From assembly GCA_910587645.1 (NCBI GenBank), contig CAJUNA010000041.1, positions 310,001 to 374,000 on the forward strand: a DNA stretch of 64,000 nt. Direction: 5' to 3'. Source of the DNA: an uncultured Oscillospiraceae bacterium (GTDB lineage Bacteria; Bacillota; Clostridia; Oscillospirales; Oscillospiraceae). Positions 7,111 to 15,558 of the stretch are shown in pieces. The translations under genes and the position numbers were made by a program. Under the pieces are notes generated by a model. That model was not told where the DNA came from. It worked only from the letters and a program-made list of their open reading frames with translations, and searched no databases. Numbering within the stretch: the first letter of the stretch is position 1; each line of letters begins with the position of its first letter.

Positions 7111-9255
7111 TTACATCAGCGGATCCATGCCCAGTACGGGATGGCCCTTTTCCGTCAGGTAGTTCAGCAGGGCTTCCGCGTCTTCGGTGATGGTCTCATC
7201 ACCGATCATGTCACAGAAGTTGTCTACGCCGTACAGTTCCTTGGCGGACTGATTGACCTTTTCAGCCACCTGATCCTTCAGGGACTTGGGCATCCAGACA
7301 ATACGGCCCAGGCCGCCCTCCGCCTTCATGAACTTCTTGGAAGCAATGAAGTGCTTACCGTGGCCCATAAAGCCGGGGGTTTGCACGCCGCCGCCCGTCA
7401 TGGAAGCCATTTCAGAGAAGGTCATGCCCAGGGGGGTCATGCCCGCATGCTCACGGTTGACAATCACTACGCCGTTGGAGAACGGTTCAATGCCGCAGAT
7501 GCACTCGAAGCAGCCGCAAGAGGTCATTGGATCCTCCATGATGGAGTACAGAGTCACGCTCTCCAGAGCGCCCTGGCTGTACTTCTTCACAGCATCGTTG
7601 ACCTCTTCCCAGCGGCCAATGTTTTCATCGATAATGTGCTCCTTGGGCACGATCTGGCAGGGTCCGGAGGGATCCAGCTCGTTGGTGGCCTTGGCATCCA
7701 GCCAGCTCACCGCGCCGCACAGGCCCAGACGCTCTGGGGTGACAATACATACGTGGCTGGGGGAGAAGGACTGGCACATGATGCAGGTGTAGAACTGGTC
7801 TACATTCTCGTCCGTCAGGCTGCCCAGGCGCTCATCGCGCTTCTCATAAGCAGGGATGGCCACCTCGTGACGGAACTTCTCGCACTCGGCGGGATCAGTG
7901 ATGATGGTGACCTCACACTTGTCGATAACGGCATCGTAGTCGCTCTTCAGCTTGGCATAGAGGACCTCGGCGAAATCCTTCGCGCGGACGCCTGCTTCAA
8001 ATGCCGCCTTGCTGATACGAACACGGATCACATCGCGCTGGCCGGTGTGCATGACACCTTCCATGCAGTTGATATAGGCGTGGAACTTGCGCTCGAACAC
8101 GGACTCAAAGTCGCTGGTCATGTTCTTGCCGGCTACGTCCGCTACCATGCAGAAGTCAACCTTGCTGCCCACTTCAAAGGTATCGAAGTCAGGCCCAATG
8201 AGGGTGAAGCGGTGATCCTCCACCTCGGACAGCTCCTTGGCACGAACCAACTCCAGGCCAGTCTTACGGGAACCGTCAAACTCCAACTGCATATCGCCGC
8301 GGCGGACAATCTCGCCCTCGAAGGCGGAGGAGAATGCCACGGGGATGTCAATGTTGGTAATCTTGATCTTGATATCCCGGGCCTCCAAAGAGGTGGCGTT
8401 GAACTTGGTGGTATCAGGCTGGATAATCAGGCTCTTGGGTACACGGAACATGTTGTTTTCCTCGGTGTCGTTGGTGACAACGGGGAATCCCAACTGAATG
8501 GCGCCGGCGCCGCAGGCTACGGTCATGTCGTCCACAGGCGCGTAGGCGTTGACAAAGGCAAACACACGATCCATGGTGTAGCGCCACATGGCCTCGTAGT
8601 CGCCTACGGTGGTGCTGCCGAAGATGATGGCGGCGCGCAGAGCCACGCTGACCACATGGGCCACACTGCTCAGGTCGCGGCCCAGAGCCACGTTGCGGAC
8701 ATTGAAGCCCAGCTTCACGCCCTTCTCAACGCACTGGTCGATAATGCCGCCTACCAGGGTGACGAAAATACCCTGGGACTGGTATTGCTTGACCAGCTCC
8801 ACGCCCTCCTCGGCAGTGGGGGCGGCGCCGATGATGACCGCCACGCCGGGAATGTCCCGGGTAACCAGGGGCACGCCCAGCTCACGAACCTGGGCATCGG
8901 TGAAGTGGCCCATGATAGGCTCCTCATAGGGGGTGCCGCCAGCCATGGCGTACTTCATCAGCTCAATAATCTCGGCAGACAGCGCGGTGGCTACGCCGGA
9001 GGTGAAGATGTCCTTGGTGCGGTTGTTGCGGGTCATGAAGTTCTTGACCTCGTTCTCCAGAGCGTCCTTGGCTTCGCCCACAGTGGCTACCTTGCGGCCA
9101 GTCATGGCGTACAGGCAGGGCAGGGAGTAAGCGGTGTCGCCAAAGGTGGCGGGGGCATCGGGGCCAAGCTTGGCCATCGCCTCGTCCACAGCCTTCACGG
9201 CCAGGGCGTACATCTCGTCGTTGCCGGAGAAAACGCGTTCAAATAATGTTTTCAC
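7111..9255 (-). CDS. acsB: CO-methylating acetyl-CoA synthase
   Basis: A protein of 714 residues, close to the usual length of bacterial acetyl-CoA synthase. The A-cluster ligands are visible: Cys491, Cys494, Cys503 and Cys513 (CIMC, HVC, GLCG) for the cubane, and Cys580-Gly-Cys582 (SCGCFEC) for the distal nickel. It joins a methyl group from the corrinoid Fe-S protein, CO from CO dehydrogenase and CoA into acetyl-CoA in the cytoplasm. The start is GTG at 9255 with GGAG about 13 bases upstream. It is the third gene of cooS-cooC-acsB. The corrinoid protein (acsC, acsD) and methyltransferase (acsE) genes are not in the window. Confidence 0.97.
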   Translation of the reverse strand: MKTLFERVFSGNDEMYALAVKAVDEAMAKLGPDAPATFGDTAYSLPCLYAMTGRKVATVGEAKDALENEVKNFMTRNNRTKDIFTSGVATALSAEIIELMKYAMAGGTPYEEPIMGHFTDAQVRELGVPLVTRDIPGVAVIIGAAPTAEEGVELVKQYQSQGIFVTLVGGIIDQCVEKGVKLGFNVRNVALGRDLSSVAHVVSVALRAAIIFGSTTVGDYEAMWRYTMDRVFAFVNAYAPVDDMTVACGAGAIQLGFPVVTNDTEENNMFRVPKSLIIQPDTTKFNATSLEARDIKIKITNIDIPVAFSSAFEGEIVRRGDMQLEFDGSRKTGLELVRAKELSEVEDHRFTLIGPDFDTFEVGSKVDFCMVADVAGKNMTSDFESVFERKFHAYINCMEGVMHTGQRDVIRVRISKAAFEAGVRAKDFAEVLYAKLKSDYDAVIDKCEVTIITDPAECEKFRHEVAIPAYEKRDERLGSLTDENVDQFYTCIMCQSFSPSHVCIVTPERLGLCGAVSWLDAKATNELDPSGPCQIVPKEHIIDENIGRWEEVNDAVKKYSQGALESVTLYSIMEDPMTSCGCFECICGIEPFSNGVVIVNREHAGMTPLGMTFSEMASMTGGGVQTPGFMGHGKHFIASKKFMKAEGGLGRIVWMPKSLKDQVAEKVNQSAKELYGVDNFCDMIGDETITEDAEALLNYLTEKGHPVLGMDPLM

Positions 9256-9314
9256 GTTATATTTTCACTCCTCACGATAGTTTCAAAAAAGTGATTTCGC
9301 GCTGCGGAGGTTTC

Positions 9315-10082
9315 TTATTTCTCCGCGTCCATTTTTTCTTTGATAGCCCGGATTTCCTCCACCGCCTTGTGGCTGTAGTCGAAGGGAGACTGCCCGTTGC
9401 GGTCCGCTTCGATCACATCGGCGTTGTAATGGATGAATCCCAGTAAATCCTGGGCCGGGATGCGCTGGCGCAGAAACTCCTCGTCCCGCTCATCCCTGAC
9501 CTTATTGGCCACCACACGCACCCGGTGAACCCCAATGTCCGCCGCCAGACTCTTGATGCGCTCATAGGTCTGGATGCTCCGCGCCCCGGGCTCAATGACC
9601 ACGATGAACTGGTCCATCATGGACGCGGTGCCCCGGCCCAGATGCTCCAGGCCGGCCTCCATGTCCATGACCACCACATCGTCCTTTCGGAAAACCAGCT
9701 TCGACAGGATGGCCTTGAGCATCACATGCTCAGGGCAGACACAGCCGGAACCGCCGGTATCAACGGTGCCCATGACCAGCAGCTTTACGCCGTTGACATC
9801 CTTTGACAGCTTGTCGGGCAGGTCGGAAACCTCGGGGTTGAGTTTATAGAAGGTGTTAGACTCGTTGGCGGCAGTGCGCTCCTTGGCCAGCTCCTTCATC
9901 TTGGAGACGGGGACGATAGCGTTGACCTCCTCCTCCGTCAGGCCCAACGCCAGCCCCAGGTTGGCGTCCGGATCCACATCGGCGGCCAGGACATTGCGTC
10001 CCTCCGCTGCGTAGAGACGGCAGAGGGTGGAGGCGAAGGTGGTCTTCCCCACCCCGCCCTTGCCGGTGATGGCTACTTTCAT
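9315..10082 (-). CDS. cooC: CO dehydrogenase nickel-insertion ATPase
   Basis: A protein of 255 residues, a MinD/NifH-type ATPase. The deviant Walker A GKGGVGKTT is at residues 7-15, and a CxC motif (Cys114, Cys116, in GSGCVCPEH) binds metal between the two subunits of the dimer. CooC proteins load nickel into the C-cluster of CO dehydrogenase, or into acetyl-CoA synthase, at the cost of ATP. The gene lies 56 bases after cooS and 59 before acsB, so one transcript is likely. AcsF is a close relative with the same architecture. The position between both target enzymes leaves the client open. Confidence 0.92.
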   Translation of the reverse strand: MKVAITGKGGVGKTTFASTLCRLYAAEGRNVLAADVDPDANLGLALGLTEEEVNAIVPVSKMKELAKERTAANESNTFYKLNPEVSDLPDKLSKDVNGVKLLVMGTVDTGGSGCVCPEHVMLKAILSKLVFRKDDVVVMDMEAGLEHLGRGTASMMDQFIVVIEPGARSIQTYERIKSLAADIGVHRVRVVANKVRDERDEEFLRQRIPAQDLLGFIHYNADVIEADRNGQSPFDYSHKAVEEIRAIKEKMDAEK

Positions 10083-10138
10083 AGGAAATCCTTCTTTGTC
10101 AATGAATTACCGCTTCACGGCGAAGCAGTATGTATCTC

Positions 10139-12028
10139 TTAGATGCCCAGGGCCACGCGCTTGGCCTCAATGGCCTCGATCATCCGGTCGCCCAGTCTCT
10201 CAATATCAAGCTCTACGGTATACTTGGCCTCTACCCAGTCCTTGATACCGTGCTCGCCTTGCAGCAGCTCGGTCACCTCAGTGGAACCCTTGGTGTAGGG
10301 ATCCACGCCCAGGAAGGTGTCGATACCGGTGGCTACCACGTAGTTGCCGATGGAGACGGCCTTCTCGCTCATCCACTCGGGGGCGCAGCCCACCAGAGGA
10401 ATCTGGGAGATGTTCCAGCCGGAATCCTTGGCGACATCGGCGGCCAGCACCATCATACGGGAGATGTCCACGCAGGAACCCATATGCAGTACCGGAGGAA
10501 TGCCCACCAGGTCGCATACGCGCTTCAGGCCATCGCCGCACAGCTCTTTGGCTTCCTTATCCAGCAGGCCGGCCTTGGCGGCGGCTTGGGCGGAACAGCC
10601 GGAAACGACAATGATGATGTCGTTGGCAAGCAGCTTCTTCATCAGGGCAATGTGGGCAGTATCGGGCCGGACCTTGGGGTTATTGCAGCCTACCATGGCT
10701 ACCGCGCCGCGCAGAACGCCGGACTTCACGCACTCTACCAGCGGCTTGGTGGTACCGGTCACGTCCACCTGGGTGTTGGTCACGCCGTCCAGGCACTTCT
10801 TGATGGCTTCCAGAGAGTAGCCTACGGTGGCGTTGGTCTTCAGGTCGGGGATATGTACCAGATCCTGGTTGCGGTTCTTGAAGTTCTCCACCGCCATGCG
10901 GACGATAGCCTTGGCGTTATCGCCGGCGGTCTCCTCATTGAAGTGGATGAACTCGCTGTCCGGCATACGGGCGATCTCGGAGGTGGTGATAAACTTGGTG
11001 TGGAAGCACTTGCTCAGGGGGCCGAGAGCGGGGAAAATGCACTGCACGTCCACCACGATGGCTTCGCAGGCGCCGGTGAGAACCACGTTCTCCTGCTGGA
11101 GGAAGTTGCCGGCCATGGGGATGCCGTGGCGCATGGCGACTTCGTTGGCGGTGCAGCATACGCCGCAGATATTGATGCCCTTGGCGCCGTTGGCCTTGGC
11201 AAGAGCCACCATCTCGGGATCCTGGGCATAGAATACGATCATCTCGGACAGAGAGGGGTCATGGCCGTGAACCACGATGTTCACCATGTCCTTCTCCATA
11301 ACGCCCAGGTTGGCGGTGGTGTCAATGGGCTTAGGGGTGCCGAAGAGCACATCGGAAAACTCGGTGCCGCACATGGAGCCGCCCCAGCCATCGCACAGGC
11401 CTGCCCGCAAAGCCTGGCGGATCAGCGCCTCAGGCAGAGAGGAACAGCCCATATGGGTCATATGCAGGGATTGGGAGACCTCGCGGTCAATGGCCCGGGG
11501 CTCGATGCCCGCATCGTGCCACAGCTTCCGGGTGTGCTCGGGCGCGCGGCTGAGGAAGCGGCAGTTGCCGAAGGGCTTGCCGTACTCCATCAGAGCGGTC
11601 TCGGCGACCTCGTGGGCCAGATCATAAATATCCTTGCCCTCGGTCTCGATGCCCCACTCGCCCGCAATGCGCTTGAGCTTTTCGGGATCCTTGACGGTGT
11701 AGTTGCCGCCTTCCTTGGTCTGGTACAGGGTATGGCAAATGCTGCGGCCGTGGTCGGAGTGAGTGGCCGCGCCGCCGGCGGTGAAACGCAGGTAGTTGCG
11801 GGCTACGATGCCATGGACGTCGCACCCGCAGATGCCCCGGGGGGCCTTGGGGGTAATGCGGCAGGGTCCCATGGAGCAGATGCGGCAGCAGATGCCCTCC
11901 TCGCCAAACTTACAATGAGGGGTCTGGTTCTTGACGCGCTGCTGCCAGGAATCCGCTCCCACTTGACGGCCATTTTCAAGCAGGCGTTCGGTGGCAGCTT
12001 CCATTTGCTCGACAGTGATCAGTTTCAT
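10139..12028 (-). CDS. cooS: Anaerobic Ni-Fe-S CO dehydrogenase catalytic subunit
   Basis: A protein of 629 residues if started at MKLITVEQM (12028). It oxidises CO or reduces CO2 and, beside acetyl-CoA synthase, supplies CO for acetyl-CoA formation. Cys39 and Cys47 match the D-cluster, and Cys48, Cys51, Cys56 and a Cys near 69 match the B-cluster. The C-cluster region is recognisable in VHGHDPS, GVCCTANE, MVGCNNP, SGCSAQ and MGSCVD. A GTG 31 codons upstream is in frame, but the intervening sequence looks like leader RNA (operator, Shine-Dalgarno, hairpin) and not like protein. The ribosome site of the chosen start is unusual; see the hairpin entry. Confidence 0.96.
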   Translation of the reverse strand: MKLITVEQMEAATERLLENGRQVGADSWQQRVKNQTPHCKFGEEGICCRICSMGPCRITPKAPRGICGCDVHGIVARNYLRFTAGGAATHSDHGRSICHTLYQTKEGGNYTVKDPEKLKRIAGEWGIETEGKDIYDLAHEVAETALMEYGKPFGNCRFLSRAPEHTRKLWHDAGIEPRAIDREVSQSLHMTHMGCSSLPEALIRQALRAGLCDGWGGSMCGTEFSDVLFGTPKPIDTTANLGVMEKDMVNIVVHGHDPSLSEMIVFYAQDPEMVALAKANGAKGINICGVCCTANEVAMRHGIPMAGNFLQQENVVLTGACEAIVVDVQCIFPALGPLSKCFHTKFITTSEIARMPDSEFIHFNEETAGDNAKAIVRMAVENFKNRNQDLVHIPDLKTNATVGYSLEAIKKCLDGVTNTQVDVTGTTKPLVECVKSGVLRGAVAMVGCNNPKVRPDTAHIALMKKLLANDIIIVVSGCSAQAAAKAGLLDKEAKELCGDGLKRVCDLVGIPPVLHMGSCVDISRMMVLAADVAKDSGWNISQIPLVGCAPEWMSEKAVSIGNYVVATGIDTFLGVDPYTKGSTEVTELLQGEHGIKDWVEAKYTVELDIERLGDRMIEAIEAKRVALGI

Positions 12029-12040
12029 AGTCGGAATGTG

Positions 12041-12064
12041 GAAAACACGCGGCGGCGTGTTTTC
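12041..12064 (-). promoter_or_regulatory. Hairpin between Shine-Dalgarno and cooS start
   Basis: A perfect inverted repeat with 10-base arms (GAAAACACGC and its complement) and a 4-base loop. On the minus strand AAAGGAG (about 12069-12075) lies before it and the cooS ATG 12 bases after it. If the hairpin folds, the effective spacing from Shine-Dalgarno to ATG falls from about 40 to about 16 bases. It may modulate cooS translation. Confidence 0.5.
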
Positions 12065-12105
12065 GTTGCTCCTTTCTCTCCAAATGAAATCAGGCTGTGG
12101 TCGTA

Positions 12106-12123
12106 TTGTCACATTTTTCACAA
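12106..12123. promoter_or_regulatory. Candidate redox (Rex-like) or CRP/FNR-like operator of cooS
   Basis: The plus strand reads TTGTCACATTTTTCACAA, inside a wider palindrome with arms GTATTGT and ACAATAC (12103-12126). It agrees with 12 of 14 fixed positions of the Rex consensus TTGTGAA-N4-TTCACAA. It also resembles TGTGA-N6-TCACA sites of CRP/FNR-type regulators. Its place just downstream of the predicted transcription start favours a repressor, hence Rex. Confidence 0.5.
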
Positions 12124-12135
12124 TACATTGTTTTC

Positions 12136-12164
12136 ATTCTAGCAAACCCGCCCCGAAATTGCAA
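12136..12164 (-). promoter_or_regulatory. Sigma-A promoter of cooS-cooC-acsB
   Basis: On the minus strand, TTGCAA (12159-12164), a 17-base spacer and TAGAAT (12136-12141). Transcription would start near 12129, directly upstream of the palindromic operator. Confidence 0.65.
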
Positions 12165-12239
12165 GTGTAAAATCCCCCCATGGGGGACTTTTTTTCGCTT
12201 TTTTCAGCGGGATTCAAAAATTCGGCGGAATGACCAAAT

Positions 12240-12262
12240 TCCCGGGGCGTGAAACCGCCCCG
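12240..12262 (-). terminator. Probable terminator region after ppk
   Basis: A GC-rich stem CCCGGGGCG / CGCCCCGGG with a six-base loop, followed on the minus strand by AATTTGG, a weak T stretch. A second, shorter inverted repeat lies at 12323-12350. With the cooS promoter and operator these fill the 328-base gap between ppk and cooS. Confidence 0.45.
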
Positions 12263-12356
12263 GGAGAGAAAAAAACGGCTTACCCGCTGGTTTCCCAGGG
12301 TTTGGCGCGGTTTCCAGCCGCTCCGGGCGGCAAATCAAGGCGCCGCCCGTTTCCTT

Positions 12357-14486
12357 CTATTTGTGCTTCCCCCGCAGGCCGTCCCAGAGACGGTGAAGGC
12401 CTGCCGGTCTTTCCGGCGCGGCCGCCCGGTGAAGGCTGTGGGCCATGAACACTTCCTGGCTGTCGCAGGGGGCAAGGGTATTAACTTTACGGCAGTAGGA
12501 GCCGTCAGGCAGCAAGGAGCTGGCCTTTACATTGTCCTCCAGTTGGGTATGGAGGATGCGCAGAAGCTGCTCCTTGACCGCCAGGTCGTACACAGGGCAT
12601 GCAATCTCTACCCGGTGATTTAAGTTCCGGGTCATCAAATCGGCAGAGGCAATATACAGCTTCGTATCCTTCCCCCGGCCAAAACGGTATATCCGCCCAT
12701 GCTCCAAAAAGCGGCCTACAATGCTGGTTACATGGATGTTCTCCGTCTGGGCAGCAACACCGGGACGCATACAGCAGATGCCCCGCAGGATGAGCTGCAC
12801 CTGTACCCCCGCTTGAGACGCTTCCGCCAGTTTGTCGATGACCTCGCGCTCCGTCACGGCGTTAGCCTTGATGCAGATATACCCCTCCGGGCCTTTGGCG
12901 ATTTCCTGGGAAATTAGCTCCAGCAGCCTGGGCTTGATACCCGCCGGAGCCGTCAGCAAATGGCGGTAGCTGCCCTCCAAGTTACCTACCAACATGTTCT
13001 GGAAAAATGCCGCGCCGTCCAGGCCGATGGCCTCATTGGCGGTCATCAGGCTCAGATCCGTGTACTGCTCGTTGGTGTGCTCGTTGTAGTTGCCGGTGCC
13101 GATCTGGGTCACATAGCTGAGTTTGTCACCCTTCCGCAGGGTGATCAGACATATCTTGCTGTGGCACTTGTATTCCTCCACACCGTAGATCACCCTGCAC
13201 CCCGCGTCCTCCAGCAGGCGGGACCAGGAGATGTTGTTGGCTTCGTCAAACCTGGCCCGCAGCTCCATGAGAACTGTGACCTCCTTGCCGTTTTCGGCGG
13301 CGTTGCAGAGGATGTGGGCTACCTTTGACGAGCTGGCCAGGCGGTATATGGTGATGCGGATGGAAACTACGTCCGGCCGCGCCGCCGCTTCCTCTAACAA
13401 CTGCAAAAACGGATCCACGCCATCAAACGGGAAAAAGAGCAGGCGGTCCCGCTGTCGGACTTGGTCGATCATGCTGGCTGATTTTTGCAGATCCGCCGGC
13501 CAACGGGGCCGGTAGGGCGGAAAGCTGAGGGACGCCGCTTTCCCTTCCGGCAGCGCGCGGGCTAAGTCGTAGACGTAGTGCATATCCAGCGGGGCCTGGT
13601 CTACATAAATCTGCCGGTTTTCCAGGCCAATGCGGCCCTTCAGCAGGCGCATGAACTCCCCGCCCATCTTCTTGGACAGCTCTAGGCGGACGGCGGATTG
13701 GCTGGCCCGCTTTTTTAACAGCTTGCTCATGCGGCTGCGGATGTCCTCCCCGCTCTCCTCTAACAGCTCCGCGTCCAGGTTCAAGTCCGCATTCCGGGTG
13801 ACGCACAGGACGCAGCTACTCTCCAGCTTGTACTCTCCAAACAAGGCGGGCGCGTAGTGGAGCAGGACCGTCTCCATGCGGATGAACCGGCCCGGATCGC
13901 CAGGCATGGATAAAAACGGCGGCAGCCCCCTGGGAGCCGGCAGAAAGCCCAGGGACGCCGCCCCCTTCCGGCTACGCATCAGCCCTGCCACGTAGAGCGC
14001 CTTGTTGGCTAAATGGGGGAACGGGTGCCGCGCGTCTACAATCTGGGGCGACAGCACCGGGAGTATCTTTGCTTTATAATAGGTGGTAACAAACCTACGC
14101 TCCTCCGGGGACAGCTCCTCCATGGCCAAGTCGCAAATCCCTTCCCGGCGCAGCAAGGCCGCTACATCAGTGTAAAGCCGGCTCTTGATCTCAATTAGCC
14201 CAGGGATTACGTTGTATATCTCAGCAAGCTGGCCGGCAGGGGTAAGCCCCGTTTTGTTGTCGGTCTCCTCTGGAGAGACCAGGGAGAGGTCAAAGAGATT
14301 TCCTACCCGAACCATGAAAAATTCATCCAGGTTGCTGGTGAATATGGATATGAATTTCAGCCGTTCCAGCAACGGAACCGTTTCATCCCCCGCTTCCTCC
14401 AGCACCCGGCGGTTGAACCGGAGCCAGCTCAACTCCCGGCTTTGGGTGAAGGCATAGTTTCTTTCTTCCGGCTGCATCGTCGTCAT
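12357..14486 (-). CDS. ppk: Polyphosphate kinase 1
   Basis: A protein of 709 residues, the usual length. It reversibly transfers the gamma phosphate of ATP onto inorganic polyphosphate. Seen: the N-terminal NRELSWL-like segment (RELSWLRFNRRVLEEA), FTSNLDEFFMVRVG, the C-terminal phospholipase-D-like core with YRLASSS and KCHSKICLI, where the histidine of the HxK motif is the phosphorylated residue in the family, and IGTGNYNE. I choose the ATG at 14486 because GGGAGGA lies 7 bases upstream; an in-frame start 32 codons earlier precedes unrelated sequence. No exopolyphosphatase gene is adjacent. Confidence 0.95.
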   Translation of the reverse strand: MTTMQPEERNYAFTQSRELSWLRFNRRVLEEAGDETVPLLERLKFISIFTSNLDEFFMVRVGNLFDLSLVSPEETDNKTGLTPAGQLAEIYNVIPGLIEIKSRLYTDVAALLRREGICDLAMEELSPEERRFVTTYYKAKILPVLSPQIVDARHPFPHLANKALYVAGLMRSRKGAASLGFLPAPRGLPPFLSMPGDPGRFIRMETVLLHYAPALFGEYKLESSCVLCVTRNADLNLDAELLEESGEDIRSRMSKLLKKRASQSAVRLELSKKMGGEFMRLLKGRIGLENRQIYVDQAPLDMHYVYDLARALPEGKAASLSFPPYRPRWPADLQKSASMIDQVRQRDRLLFFPFDGVDPFLQLLEEAAARPDVVSIRITIYRLASSSKVAHILCNAAENGKEVTVLMELRARFDEANNISWSRLLEDAGCRVIYGVEEYKCHSKICLITLRKGDKLSYVTQIGTGNYNEHTNEQYTDLSLMTANEAIGLDGAAFFQNMLVGNLEGSYRHLLTAPAGIKPRLLELISQEIAKGPEGYICIKANAVTEREVIDKLAEASQAGVQVQLILRGICCMRPGVAAQTENIHVTSIVGRFLEHGRIYRFGRGKDTKLYIASADLMTRNLNHRVEIACPVYDLAVKEQLLRILHTQLEDNVKASSLLPDGSYCRKVNTLAPCDSQEVFMAHSLHRAAAPERPAGLHRLWDGLRGKHK

Positions 14487-14567
14487 AGCGGTCCTCCCTC
14501 TTGCAACTTGTATTCGGGGATAGTATAGCAGTTTTAGGGTGGATTGGCAAGGGGATGGAAACAAGAA

Positions 14568-14599
14568 AACCCGCCGGAGCAAAACCGCTCCAACGGGTT
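14568..14599 (-). terminator. Terminator after rubrerythrin gene
   Basis: Stem AACCCG-TTGGAGC with its near-complement around a CGGTTTT loop, followed on the minus strand by TTCTTGTTT. It sits about 45 bases past the rubrerythrin stop. Confidence 0.65.
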
Positions 14600-14644
14600 C
14601 CGCGCGGAAACACGCGTTTTACATAAGGGGGCGCTTACTTGCGG

Positions 14645-15235
14645 CTACCGCTCGTAAGGAGACAGCTCCAAACGGATGAAATAGCCTTGGTCATGGGAAC
14701 AGACGGGGCATTTGGCGGGAACCTGCTTCCCGGTAAACACATGCCCGCAGTTCAGGCACATCCACCCGGTTTCCACATCGCTGACAAACAGCTTGTTCTC
14801 CCGCAGATACTTGGCAAAGCGTTCGAACCGCTCCGCGTGAATCTTCTCAATCTCCGCGATCTGCCGGAAATGGCGGGCAATCTCCGCGAAGCCTTCCTCC
14901 TGGGCTTTTTCAGCGAAGGCCGGGTACACATCGCCAAATTCGTCCATCTCGTGCTGCCGCGCCAGCTCTAAGATCTGCAAGGGCTGATCCGGCAGGTCGA
15001 TGGGATAGTTGGCGGTGATGGTGATATTCTCGCACCCGCCCTGCTTGAGGTGGTTGTAGAAAATTTCGGCGTGTTCCTTCTCTTGCCCGGCGGTGTAGGT
15101 GAAAATCTGCTCCAAGACCTGAAGCTTTTTCTCCTGGCAGGCGTCCGCGGCAAAGGTGTAACGGTTTCTGGCCTGGCTTTCCCCGGCAAAAGCCCGGAGG
15201 AGGTTTTCTTTTGTGACGCTACTTTTCAGTTCCAT
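14645..15235 (-). CDS. Rubrerythrin
   Basis: A protein of 196 residues with an N-terminal ferritin-like four-helix bundle and a C-terminal rubredoxin domain. Diiron ligands are visible in GESQARNRY and EKEHAEIF (first pair), then QHEMDEFGD and EIEKIHAERF (second pair). The rubredoxin iron site is CLNCG and CPVCS near the C-terminus. Rubrerythrins reduce hydrogen peroxide in the cytoplasm of anaerobes. The ATG at 15235 has AAGGAG at suitable spacing; a longer frame starting 29 codons upstream lacks a ribosome site. No PerR box is clear upstream. Confidence 0.95.
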   Translation of the reverse strand: MELKSSVTKENLLRAFAGESQARNRYTFAADACQEKKLQVLEQIFTYTAGQEKEHAEIFYNHLKQGGCENITITANYPIDLPDQPLQILELARQHEMDEFGDVYPAFAEKAQEEGFAEIARHFRQIAEIEKIHAERFERFAKYLRENKLFVSDVETGWMCLNCGHVFTGKQVPAKCPVCSHDQGYFIRLELSPYER

Positions 15236-15375
15236 AGGGGTACTCCTTTTTAAATGATGGGATAGGACTATTCTTTTCCGAAATTTTCCCTTTATGCAAG
15301 AAATCAGATGTATAAGCAGCATATTCCTGGGACAGAATAAGTCCGTACCGTTTTTGGAAAGGAGGTTTCTCGACC

Positions 15376-15498
15376 ATGAACAACAACCAGAATAATAATC
15401 AGAACCGGAACCAGAACAACAATCAGAACCAGAATCAGAATAACCAGAACCAGAACAACAACCAGAATCAGAACAATCAGAACCAGAACAAGCGTTGA
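15376..15498 (+). CDS. Asn/Gln-only small peptide (40 residues)
   Basis: The frame encodes 24 Asn, 12 Gln, 2 Arg, 1 Lys and the Met, ending NKR. It starts at an ATG about 10 bases after AAAGGAGG (15357-15365) and ends just before a perfect 15-bp hairpin. Asparagine is written with both AAC (16) and AAT (8), while glutamine is always CAG; the mixed AAC/AAT use hints that the protein, not the DNA repeat, is conserved. There is no signal peptide, membrane helix or cysteine. I do not recognise a function. Low-complexity Asn/Gln chains are typically disordered and can self-associate. It lies between the rubrerythrin gene (divergent) and lysC (convergent). Confidence 0.65.
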   Translation: MNNNQNNNQNRNQNNNQNQNQNNQNQNNNQNQNNQNQNKR

Positions 15499-15503
15499 GC
15501 CAA

Positions 15504-15541
15504 AAGCAAGGCCGCCGGAAATAGCCCCGGCGGCCTTGCTT
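15504..15541. terminator. Shared bidirectional terminator
   Basis: A perfect 15-bp stem (left arm AAGCAAGGCCGCCGG) with an 8-base loop, between the stop of the Asn/Gln peptide and the stop of lysC. On the minus strand it is followed by TTTT, so it fits lysC best. It can also end the plus-strand transcript. Confidence 0.75.
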
Positions 15542-15558
15542 ATACCGTCTGGAAAGGA

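Noticed and set aside
7006..9246. A 746-codon open frame on the plus strand
   Set aside because: It is antisense to acsB, whose product matches the family through the full length. The long frame follows from its codon use. No ribosome site or protein family is visible.
12029..12121. Upstream GTG start for cooS
   Set aside because: The added 31 residues are translated leader RNA that holds the operator, the ribosome site and the hairpin. The shorter protein has the cluster cysteines at the usual positions (39, 47).
10130..12142. A 670-codon open frame on the plus strand
   Set aside because: It is antisense to cooS. The translation is low-complexity Gly/His/Leu-rich, typical of shadows of GC-rich genes.
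12174..12200. CCCCCATGGGGG followed by T7 as a terminator on the plus strand
   Set aside because: The stem has almost no loop and no plus-strand gene ends there.
15376..15498. Simple AAC/CAG repeat DNA with no gene
   Set aside because: The ribosome site, start, stop, basic end and mixed AAC/AAT codons argue for a coding sequence, so it is listed as a peptide with moderate confidence.
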